Assembly (NCBI GenBank): GCA_028717825.1
Contig: JAQUNB010000003.1
Coordinates: 1-13,091, forward strand
Reading direction: 5' to 3'
Source: Candidatus Omnitrophota bacterium
GTDB lineage: Bacteria > Omnitrophota > Gorgyraeia > Tantalellales > Tantalellaceae
Length of the DNA: 13,091 nt
Part shown: positions 1 through 6,176 of the stretch, in pieces
How the letters are laid out: each line of letters opens with the position of its first letter
How positions within the stretch are numbered: position 1 is the stretch's first letter
Notes under the pieces: model-generated
Told to the model about the DNA's origin: nothing
Database searches by the model: none
The model's input: only the letters and a program-made list of their open reading frames with translations
Program-made: the position numbers and the translations under genes

Positions 1-114
1 AGAAAGTGCCAAACCTGCTTCGCATGTCTCCAGTGGTGCCCCGCCGAAGTAATTCAATGCGGCAAGCACACCGAAGGCCGCAAACGCTACCACAACCCCG
101 AAGTAAAATTTCAT
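1..114 (-). CDS. N-terminal part of an exported or membrane-anchored protein (cut by window edge)
   Basis: The reverse strand reads 38 open codons from an ATG at 114-112 to the window edge. The translation begins MKFYFGVVVAFAAFGVLAAL and continues NYFGGAPLETCEAG. One lysine is followed by about 18 hydrophobic residues, as in a signal peptide or an N-terminal membrane anchor. The cysteine lies about 10 residues beyond the hydrophobic segment and is not in a lipobox. A second in-frame ATG at 129-127 would add MPQNI. Neither start has a visible Shine-Dalgarno sequence, so the start is uncertain. The family cannot be recognised from this fragment. The gene points away from the oxidoreductase gene and is separated from it by a long repeat-filled gap. 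Confidence 0.55.
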   Translation of the reverse strand, partial: MKFYFGVVVAFAAFGVLAALNYFGGAPLETCEAGLALS

Positions 115-150
115 GATATTCTGAGGCATGTGCCGGCGGGGACGAATAAG

Positions 151-300
151 AGCTGTACATAGTATGCGGTATGCAGTACAGAGAACGACTCGGACTAAGA
201 ACGTATATTGCTGGGTGGAGGCGATGCGGTTAAAGAACGTATATGGTATATAGTGGCGGTGGAGACGATAGATTTGCGGATGGCATTCAGCATATGGCAG
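151..300. repeat. Dispersed intergenic repeat, copy 1
   Basis: This copy has modules of the type AGAACGTATATGGTATATAG (234-253), a following GGAGACGATAG-like stretch, and GATGGCATTCAGCATATGGC (279-298). The same modules occur in the same order at 5840-6003, and parts recur at 8181-8308 and 12990-13057. Copies are degenerate and occur only between genes. No open frame or transposase is associated. Confidence 0.6.
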
Positions 301-481
301 TTGGAATTAAATGACAAATAACAAAATCCAAATGACAAATGAAATCAAAAATCCAAATATCAAAACTCGGGCAAGGATCCGCGGTCTCGTTTTTTGTGAT
401 TTGATATTTGGCATTGATTTGTCATTTGTGCTTTGACCTTTGTCATTAATCGCTATATGCCAAATACTATATGCCATATGC
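290..481. repeat. Nested inverted repeat, 192 bp, rich in TGACAAAT / CCAAATATCAAA words
   Basis: Four perfect arm pairs nest around a centre near 380. GCATATGGCA (290-299) pairs with TGCCATATGC (472-481). AATGACAAA (310-318) pairs with TTTGTCATT (439-447). CAAATGACAAAT (329-340) pairs with ATTTGTCATTTG (417-428). CCAAATATCAAA (353-364) pairs with TTTGATATTTGG (400-411). Within each arm the TGACAAAT-type words are also repeated in tandem. The element could fold into a long cruciform or, if transcribed, a long imperfect hairpin. It might be a non-coding mobile element remnant. Confidence 0.75.
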
Positions 482-790
482 TATGCACGAACAAAGAGTT
501 ACGAACCCCGAACGACTAGCTCCACCCAAGGGCACAAAAACAGCACTGGGCGAAGCCACAAAAGAGGAGACCGAAAAAAGGTATTTTCTAATATTCAGTC
601 CCGCTACCCGACCCTTACGGAAATTTCAATTTTGGTACCTTCGAAATAGAGTTCAAATATCCTGTCCCATCAAGCCTTCCTCCCGACAGGAAGCTTTTTC
701 GCCGTGTCGATGAGCGTTATGCCAAGTGACGCCGTACCCTTCCAAACCCGCATAAATAGGGGATTCTATTGTGTATAAGAGTTCTTTTAC

Positions 791-819
791 TTGTTAATAT
801 CGGGCTTTTGCGGTATAAT
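791..819 (+). promoter_or_regulatory. Sigma70-type promoter for the oxidoreductase-RRM pair
   Basis: TTGTTA (-35, 791-796), a 17-base spacer and a perfect TATAAT (-10, 814-819). Transcription would begin near 826 and give a leader of about 168 bases before the ATG at 994. It is the best promoter match in the gap. Confidence 0.6.
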
Positions 820-859
820 GACTTCGTTAATTTGAGGGAATTTCTTGTCTATTAAATTT

Positions 860-915
860 TTGTGAATAATTCTTGTACTTCCTACCTCAATTTACCCCGA
901 TGTGCTTATTCACAA
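860..915. repeat. 10-bp inverted repeat TTGTGAATAA / TTATTCACAA in the 5' leader
   Basis: TTGTGAATAA (860-869) and TTATTCACAA (906-915) are perfect reverse complements, 36 bases apart, downstream of the predicted start of transcription. They could form a hairpin in the leader. They also contain the half-sites TTGTGAA and TTCACAA of the Rex redox-repressor operator. A normal Rex operator has only four bases between the half-sites, so Rex binding is only a suggestion. Confidence 0.4.
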
Positions 916-993
916 TTTTCTTAATCGGTTGGACGCAGCTCGAAAAATGTATAGGATAAATTAGCCTTTTTTAGGTAGAGGGAACTTTTCGAT

Positions 994-2085
994 ATGAACA
1001 GAAGATTAGATCCGCTTGTTATCGGGGATCTCGAGATAAAGGTGCCTATTATACAAGGTGGTATGGGTGTCAGGGTGTCTACTTCTTCTCTGGCCAGTGC
1101 CGTAGCGAATTGTGGGGCTGCGGGGACGATCGCAAGTGTCGGACTTCCTCCGGATACTCCGGAAAACCGGTCAAATGTACCTAAATCCTCGAGAGAACAT
1201 CTCCAAAAAGAGATACGTAAGGCGCGAGAATTAACTAAAGGTGTGATCGGCGTCAATATAATGGTCGCGCTTAGTAACTATGAAGATATTGCCAGAACGA
1301 CTGCCGCGGAGGACGTCGATTATATAATTTCCGGCGCGGGGTTACCTATAAGCCTACCGGAATACACAGAAGGCTCGTCGGTAAAACTTATCCCGCTTCT
1401 TTCATCTGCCCGGGCGCTGTCACTGATATTTAAAACATGGAAGAGGCGCTATAACAAGATACCCGATGCCGTAATAGTTGAGGGGCCCTTATCCGGCGGG
1501 CATATCGGCGGCCATTCGCTGGAAGATCTTAAGCAAGGTAAGCTGACCAAACTGGAAAATTCTTTGAAAGAGGTCTTGGATGTCGTCAGGGAACAAGAAA
1601 AAGCGCACAAAGTTTCCATACCTGTTATCGCCGCGGGAGGCATATTTGACGGCAAAGACATGGCGAAGTTCTTGAAACTCGGCGCGAAGGGGGTACAAAT
1701 AGGGACACGTTTTATCGCGACGAACGAGTGTTCGGCATCCATCAAATATAAAGAACTTATCGTGAGATCCGATAAAGATTCTCTCGTATTTATTCAGAGT
1801 CCCGTAGGGATGCCCGCGAAAGTTATCAGGACCAAACTTATAGATGATGTGCTTAATGGAAAAAGGCGGGCGATAAGCTGTAATTACAAGTGCTTGAGGA
1901 CCTGTGACCCCCATAACGCGCTTTTTTGCATAGCAAAAGCGCTCATAGACGCTGTGGAAGGCGATATAGATAACGCCGTAGTTTTCGCCAGCACAAATGT
2001 TTCAAAAATAAAAAAGATAGTGCCTGTAAAAGAACTGATCGAGGAAATCGTCAATGAAGCGGCGGCTGAGATGGCAAAAAACTGA
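994..2085 (+). CDS. Nitronate monooxygenase-family FMN-dependent oxidoreductase with C-terminal Cys motif
   Basis: This is a 363-residue TIM-barrel flavoprotein of the nitronate monooxygenase / 2-nitropropane dioxygenase family, which also includes FabK enoyl-ACP reductase. The family N-terminal motif PIIQGGMG is at residues 18-25 and GVNIMVA at 86-92. GPLSGGHIGGH at 164-174 has His170 at the usual catalytic histidine position. The phosphate-binding segments AAGGI (213-217) and GVQIGTRF (233-240) bind FMN. The C-terminal part holds Cys296, 300, 304 and 312 (C-X3-C-X3-C-X7-C), absent from the classical fungal and Pseudomonas enzymes and possibly a metal or iron-sulfur site. The substrate cannot be told from sequence: it could be a nitronate, an enoyl-ACP or another NAD(P)H-linked substrate. 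A GAGGGA ribosome site (978-983) lies 10 bases before the ATG. The RRM gene follows after 29 bases, probably in the same transcript. Confidence 0.88.
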   Translation: MNRRLDPLVIGDLEIKVPIIQGGMGVRVSTSSLASAVANCGAAGTIASVGLPPDTPENRSNVPKSSREHLQKEIRKARELTKGVIGVNIMVALSNYEDIARTTAAEDVDYIISGAGLPISLPEYTEGSSVKLIPLLSSARALSLIFKTWKRRYNKIPDAVIVEGPLSGGHIGGHSLEDLKQGKLTKLENSLKEVLDVVREQEKAHKVSIPVIAAGGIFDGKDMAKFLKLGAKGVQIGTRFIATNECSASIKYKELIVRSDKDSLVFIQSPVGMPAKVIRTKLIDDVLNGKRRAISCNYKCLRTCDPHNALFCIAKALIDAVEGDIDNAVVFASTNVSKIKKIVPVKELIEEIVNEAAAEMAKN

Positions 2086-2114
2086 AAATAAGCAGGCAAA
2101 AAAAGGAGATAAAA

Positions 2115-2381
2115 ATGAAAGAAAAAAAATTGTTTGTTGGGAACCTTAGTTATTCCACTAACGAAGGTGAACTTCGGGAGATGTTTGCCCGATTTGGGAC
2201 AGTAGAAAATGTTAATATTATACCGAACAAAGGTTTTGGGTTCGTGGAGATGTCGAGTCTTCAGGAAGCGGAAGCCGCAAAGACCGGTTTGAATCTCACA
2301 ATGATGGGCGGACGCAACATAAGCGTTGACGAAGCCCGCCCGCCGAAAGTTAGGCCCAGACAGGATTTCAGGAGATATTAA
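2115..2381 (+). CDS. RRM-domain RNA-binding protein
   Basis: This 88-residue protein is a single RNA recognition motif with a short basic tail. The RNP2 motif LFVGNL is at residues 6-11 and the RNP1 motif KGFGFVEM at 39-46, with the aromatic residues that stack on RNA bases (Phe7, Phe41, Phe43). The tail, from about residue 77, has PPKVRPRQDFRRY. Small single-RRM proteins of this kind occur in cyanobacteria and many other bacteria, where some are cold- or stress-regulated. The RNA target is unknown. A strong GGAG site (2105-2108) precedes the ATG. The gene begins 29 bases after the oxidoreductase stop codon, so cotranscription is likely. A weak AAAAGC / GCTTTT pairing just downstream (2382-2419) could end that transcript. 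Confidence 0.93.
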   Translation: MKEKKLFVGNLSYSTNEGELREMFARFGTVENVNIIPNKGFGFVEMSSLQEAEAAKTGLNLTMMGGRNISVDEARPPKVRPRQDFRRY

Positions 2382-2425
2382 AAAAGCGAGGGAACAGTTA
2401 CTTGGTTTTTATTGCTTTTAAATTC

Positions 2426-2454
2426 TTGAAAGAGCGGTGAGAATGCTGTAAAAT
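2426..2454 (+). promoter_or_regulatory. Sigma70-type promoter for the carB leader
   Basis: TTGAAA (-35, 2426-2431), a 17-base spacer and TAAAAT (-10, 2449-2454). Transcription would start near 2461, producing a leader of about 140 bases before carB that contains a hairpin, a short ORF and a terminator. Confidence 0.6.
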
Positions 2455-2517
2455 AACCACACGTCACGAGGGTGTGACGATATAGAAAACTCTTACAACG
2501 AAGTAATCGTGGTGAAA

Positions 2518-2559
2518 ATGGTGCTGGTTACAATCATTATAAAAAGGCGATCCTGCTAA
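2518..2559 (+). CDS. Possible 13-codon leader peptide running into the carB attenuator
   Basis: The reading frame ATG (2518-2520) to TAA (2557-2559), followed at once by an in-frame TAG, encodes MVLVTIIIKRRSC. Two adjacent arginine codons, AGG CGA (2545-2550), lie in the outer 5' arm of the terminator, and the two stop codons fall in or next to its loop. GTGGTGA (2509-2515) resembles the GAGGTGA part of the Shine-Dalgarno consensus. A ribosome on these codons would mask the 5' arm and block terminator formation. The ORF is short enough to occur by chance. Confidence 0.3.
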   Translation: MVLVTIIIKRRSC

Positions 2560-2581
2560 TAGCAGAGTCGCCTTTTTTTTT
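2541..2581 (+). terminator. Rho-independent terminator / attenuator upstream of carB
   Basis: The outer stem GGCGA / TCGCC (2546-2550 and 2568-2572) and the inner stem CTGCT / AGCAG (2553-2557 and 2561-2565) enclose an AAT loop. Five As precede the stem and nine Ts (2573-2581) follow. This is a textbook intrinsic terminator. Confidence 0.85.
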
Positions 2582-2602
2582 GTATAAGGCAAAGGAGGAA
2601 CA

Positions 2603-5600
2603 ATGGCGAGGCGCAGTGACATAAAGAAAGTACTTATTATCGGGTCGGGCCCGATCATAATAGGTCAGGCATGCGAGTTTGATTATTCAGGTACGCAGGC
2701 GTGTAAGGCGTTGCGGGAAGAAGGATATGAGGTTGTACTGGTCAATTCCAACCCGGCGACCATAATGACGGATCCCGGGATGGCCGATAAAACATATATT
2801 GAACCGCTTACGGTAGAGAGCATCGCGAAGATCATCGAAAAAGAAAGGCCGGATGCGCTTCTTCCGAACCTTGGCGGGCAGACCGGGCTCAATTTGGCGT
2901 CGGGTCTCCATAAGGCGGGGGTACTCGAGAAATATAACGTTGAGATAATCGGTGTTAAAGAAGACGCGATCATGCGTGGTGAGGATCGTCTGGCTTTTAA
3001 AGAAACGATGAAGAGTCTCGGTTTAGAGGTCCCGCGTTCGGAAATATGTACTTCTGTCGAAGAAGCGGAAAAAATAGCCGAAAAACTTTCATATCCCGTT
3101 GTTTTAAGACCCGCGTATACAATGGGCGGAACAGGCGGAGGAATAGCTTATAATGTTGAGGAACTCAGGACGATCGTTGCCAGAGGATTAAGCGTTAGTA
3201 TCGTGAGGCAGGTACTTGTGGAAGAATCCGTGATAGGGTGGGAAGAGTTGGAGCTGGAAGCGGTCAGGGATCACAAAAACCAGAAAATAACGGTTTGTTT
3301 TATTGAAAATGTCGATGCGATGGGCGTTCATACGGGCGATAGTTTTTGTGTCGCGCCAATGTTGACCGTTCCTGAAAAATTACAAAAACGCATGCAGGAT
3401 GCTTCCTACCGGATAGTGGATGCGATAGGTGTAATAGGCGGTACTAATGTACAGTTTGCGCACAATCCGGAGACCGATAGGTTAGTGGTTATTGAGATCA
3501 ACCCGCGTACTTCGAGATCTTCCGCACTCGCGTCAAAAGCCACCGGTTTCCCTATAGCACGTATCTCAACTAAACTGGCGGCGGGCCTGACGATGGATGA
3601 GATGCCGTATTGGCGGGAAGGAACTTTGGAAAAATATACGCCGAGCGGCAATTATGTTGTTGTGAAATTTGCCCGCTGGGCGTTCGAGAAGTTTCCCAAG
3701 GCGAAAGATGTTATCGGAACACAGATGAAAGCGGTCGGCGAGGTCATGAGTATCGGCAAGAATTTTAAGGAAGCGTTCCAAAAAGCTATACGCTCCCTTG
3801 AGATCGGACGGCATGGCTTGGGCGGGGCAAAAAATTTCAAGTCCTTGTCGCTTGAGCAGTTAAAAGAGAGGTTATTCGTCGCCTCGAGCGAGAGGGCGTT
3901 CCTTATGTATGAGGCACTGCGCAAAGGTATGGCGGTGGAAGAGCTTCATAAGATGACACATATCGGCCGCTGGTTCATAAAAGAGATGAAAGAGCTGGTC
4001 GATTTTGAAGAAGACATACTCAAACATAAGTGGAATGACCTGCCGGACAATAAATTGGTGAAAGCCAAAGAATACGGATTCTCCGATAAATATCTAGCGA
4101 ACCTTTTTAGTGTAAGCGAGAGCGGAGTACGGAAAAGAAGGCTTGCCCTCGGCAAATGCGCAAGCTTCGAAAAAGTGCCCGTAAGCGGGGTTGAGAACGC
4201 GGCATATTATTATTCGACGTATTGTTCCTCAAAAGATTCGGTGCCCGTGACAAAGAACAAGAAGATCATGATACTCGGCGGCGGGCCGAACAGGATCGGG
4301 CAGGGTATAGAATTCGATTATACCTGTGTGCATGCCGCGTTTGCGTTAAAAGATAAAGGGTACGAGTCCATAATGGTCAATTGTAACCCGGAGACAGTAT
4401 CGACGGATTACGACACATCGAATAAACTTTATTTTGAACCCCTTACGGTGGAAGATGTCTTGGCGATCTACGAAAAAGAAAAACCGGAAGGCGTTATAGT
4501 CCAGTTCGGCGGGCAGACGCCGCTTAATCTGGCGCAGGAACTTAAAAGTTGCGGAGTGAATATTTTGGGGACATCACCGGAAAGCATAAGTTTTGCCGAA
4601 GACCGTGAGCGGTTCCGCGAAAAAATGATAGAACTTGATATCCCCCAGCCCGAAAGCGGGACGGCGCGATCGGTTGACGAAGCTCTTGAGATCGCTAAAA
4701 AAATAGGATACCCGCTCATGGTAAGGCCGTCGTTCGTCCTCGGCGGAAGAGGTATGGAAATAATCTATGATGAAAAAATGCTGAGAAAATATGCTTTGGA
4801 AGCTATTCAGGTCAGTCCGGAGCATCCGATGCTGATCGATAGGTTCTTGGAACGTGCCATCGAGACGGAAGTGGACGCGTTATGTGACGGGGAGAATACT
4901 TTCATCGCCGGTATTATGGAACATATCGAACATGCCGGGATCCATTCTGGGGATTCGGCCTGTGCGATACCGACAAGAACGATCGCGAAGAAACATTTGG
5001 ACACTATGAAAGAATATACCGAGAAAATGGCCCGCGAACTTAAAGTAATTGGGCTCATCAATATCCAATATGCTATATGTAACGACAAAGTGTATATTCT
5101 CGAGGCGAACCCGAGGGCTTCACGTACGGTGCCGTTCGTTTCGAAAATGAGAGGGATCCCGGTTGCTCATATAGCGACTTTGTTGATGCTGGGAAAGAAG
5201 CTAAAAGATTTCCCGGAACTTAAAGATAAACCGAGTAGTTTTGTCGGAGTCAAAGAAGCCGTTTTTCCGTTCAATATGTTCCCTGAAGTAGATCCTCTTC
5301 TCGGGCCCGAAATGAGAGCGACCGGCGAAGTCATGGGTATCGCGAATAGTTTCGGCGCGGCTTTTTATAAAGCGCAGGAAGCTGCGGGGACAAAACTTCC
5401 GTCGAAAGGAAATATACTGATAACTGTTGCGGATAAAGATAAAGCGGACCTCCTGAACGTGGCAAAAAGGCTGAAAGAGCTGGGTTTTACTTTTTACGCC
5501 ACGGAAAACACAGCGCGGTTCCTTTTGGAAAAAGGGATAGAGAGCATCAAAATAAAAAAACTACATGAAGGAAGGCCAAATATCCTCGATGTGATCAAAA

Positions 5601-5830
5601 ACGGGGAGATACAGCTTATCATTAACACCCCAATCGGCAGAAACAGCCAGTATGACGATAGTTACATCCGGATGCAGGCCATACAGCATAAAGTAGCCTA
5701 TGTGACAACAATGGCGGCCGCTGAGGCATGCGTCGAAGGGATCAAAGCTGTGAGAGACAAAGACCTGGCGCCGAAAGCGCTGCAGGATTATTATAAAGAT
5801 GAAAAGAGCGCGCAGGGTTTGGGGCAGTAG
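2603..5830 (+). CDS. carB: Carbamoyl-phosphate synthase large subunit
   Basis: CarB uses two ATP, bicarbonate and ammonia passed from the glutaminase subunit CarA to make carbamoyl phosphate for arginine and pyrimidine synthesis. The 1075 residues match the family's usual length (E. coli 1073), and the two homologous halves are visible. The first starts with GSGPIIIGQ at 14-22 and has the metal-ligand segment EINPR at 298-302. The second has GGGPNRIGQ near 559 and EANPR at 834-838. The C-terminal MGS-like regulatory domain covers about 934-1065. It keeps ADKDK, ATENTA, HEGRP and IINT, near residues that bind UMP in E. coli CarB, so pyrimidine feedback is plausible. AAAGGAGG (2591-2598) lies four bases before the ATG. 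No carA or other pyr/arg gene is in the window. A terminator sits directly upstream, suggesting attenuation. Confidence 0.98.
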   Translation: MARRSDIKKVLIIGSGPIIIGQACEFDYSGTQACKALREEGYEVVLVNSNPATIMTDPGMADKTYIEPLTVESIAKIIEKERPDALLPNLGGQTGLNLASGLHKAGVLEKYNVEIIGVKEDAIMRGEDRLAFKETMKSLGLEVPRSEICTSVEEAEKIAEKLSYPVVLRPAYTMGGTGGGIAYNVEELRTIVARGLSVSIVRQVLVEESVIGWEELELEAVRDHKNQKITVCFIENVDAMGVHTGDSFCVAPMLTVPEKLQKRMQDASYRIVDAIGVIGGTNVQFAHNPETDRLVVIEINPRTSRSSALASKATGFPIARISTKLAAGLTMDEMPYWREGTLEKYTPSGNYVVVKFARWAFEKFPKAKDVIGTQMKAVGEVMSIGKNFKEAFQKAIRSLEIGRHGLGGAKNFKSLSLEQLKERLFVASSERAFLMYEALRKGMAVEELHKMTHIGRWFIKEMKELVDFEEDILKHKWNDLPDNKLVKAKEYGFSDKYLANLFSVSESGVRKRRLALGKCASFEKVPVSGVENAAYYYSTYCSSKDSVPVTKNKKIMILGGGPNRIGQGIEFDYTCVHAAFALKDKGYESIMVNCNPETVSTDYDTSNKLYFEPLTVEDVLAIYEKEKPEGVIVQFGGQTPLNLAQELKSCGVNILGTSPESISFAEDRERFREKMIELDIPQPESGTARSVDEALEIAKKIGYPLMVRPSFVLGGRGMEIIYDEKMLRKYALEAIQVSPEHPMLIDRFLERAIETEVDALCDGENTFIAGIMEHIEHAGIHSGDSACAIPTRTIAKKHLDTMKEYTEKMARELKVIGLINIQYAICNDKVYILEANPRASRTVPFVSKMRGIPVAHIATLLMLGKKLKDFPELKDKPSSFVGVKEAVFPFNMFPEVDPLLGPEMRATGEVMGIANSFGAAFYKAQEAAGTKLPSKGNILITVADKDKADLLNVAKRLKELGFTFYATENTARFLLEKGIESIKIKKLHEGRPNILDVIKNGEIQLIINTPIGRNSQYDDSYIRMQAIQHKVAYVTTMAAAEACVEGIKAVRDKDLAPKALQDYYKDEKSAQGLGQ

Positions 5831-6133
5831 CGGGGGACGAAGAACGTATGTGGTATGTGGTGCAGGGAACGACACAGGCTAAGAGCGTATATGGTTGAGA
5901 TGAAGCGAGATGATTTGAAGAACGTCTATGGTATATAGTGCCAGTGATGACGATGGACGAAGGACGAATTTTTGGCAGATGGCATTTAGCATTTGGCATA
6001 TAGCAGAGAGCGCATGGTGGGACGATAGACGAAGGATAACAGACGACCGCTCGCTTCGCTAGGACGAGGGACGATTGGGGTTCGGCCCACGTTACGAGAT
6101 ACGCGATACGAGATACAAGGGCCGTGGGCCGAA
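5831..6133. repeat. Dispersed intergenic repeat, copy 2, with terminal inverted repeat
   Basis: This gap between two convergent genes has no credible ORF. AGAACGTATGTGGTATGTGG (5841-5860) and AGAACGTCTATGGTATATAG (5919-5938) are variants of the copy 1 module. They are followed by GGACGAAGGACGAATT (5955-5970), GATGGCATTTAGCATTTGGC (5979-5998) and AGACGACCGCTCGCTT (6041-6056). The last word is identical at 8261-8276. The block ends in a perfect inverted repeat, TTCGGCCCAC (6081-6090) / GTGGGCCGAA (6124-6133), around tandem CGAGATACG-like words. No clear terminator with a T-run is present for either gene. Confidence 0.65.
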
Positions 6134-6176
6134 ACGCGAACTCCGAATCACTAATACCTCAATACGACACCAACAG

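Larger units (their letters stand above)
130..993. other. Long intergenic region with degenerate repeats, an inverted repeat and a promoter
   Basis: No convincing gene lies here. Bases 151-300 carry degenerate repeat modules also found in the other gaps. Bases 290-481 form a nested inverted repeat. Bases 491-790 show nothing clearly recognisable. The one feature there is a small hairpin at 675-692 (CTTCCT / AGGAAG) followed by five Ts, which would be a weak plus-strand terminator, but no credible gene ends before it. Bases 791-993 hold the promoter and the 5' leader of the oxidoreductase gene, including a 10-bp inverted repeat at 860-915. Confidence 0.6.
2461..2602 (+). promoter_or_regulatory. 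carB 5' leader with probable transcription attenuator (or a small RNA)
   Basis: The predicted transcript begins with a hairpin, CGTCAC / GTGACG (2462-2479), around a GAGGGT loop. It then has a mostly unstructured middle and a strong terminator at 2541-2581. Only 21 bases separate the terminator from the carB ATG, and they contain the ribosome site, so no separate promoter fits there. carB transcription should therefore depend on read-through. The 5' hairpin does not match the PyrR-binding consensus well, and I see no T-box or known riboswitch. A free-standing terminated small RNA of about 120 bases is the alternative. Confidence 0.5.

Noticed and set aside
434..461. TTGACC ... TATATG promoter-like pair
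   Set aside because: The spacer is 16 bases and the -10 is poor. Both boxes are part of the inverted repeat and lead only to a doubtful ORF.
671..699. Hairpin CTTCCT / AGGAAG followed by five Ts, resembling a terminator, with an overlapping alternative pairing CCTGTC / GACAGG
   Set aside because: No credible plus-strand gene ends upstream, the stem is short, and the next promoter begins only at 791. Not listed as a terminator.
440..713. Two overlapping plus-strand ORFs of 69 and 80 codons
   Set aside because: They begin inside the inverted repeat, have no ribosome site, show no family resemblance and have the composition of repeat DNA read in frame.
2461..2479. PyrR-binding loop at the start of the carB leader
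   Set aside because: CGTCAC-GAGGGT-GTGACG shares only a few bases with the PyrR consensus and lacks the matching antiterminator. Kept only as an unexplained hairpin.
5831..6176. Mobile element with its own transposase
   Set aside because: Repeat words are abundant but no open frame, terminal inverted repeats of insertion-sequence type or target duplication could be identified.
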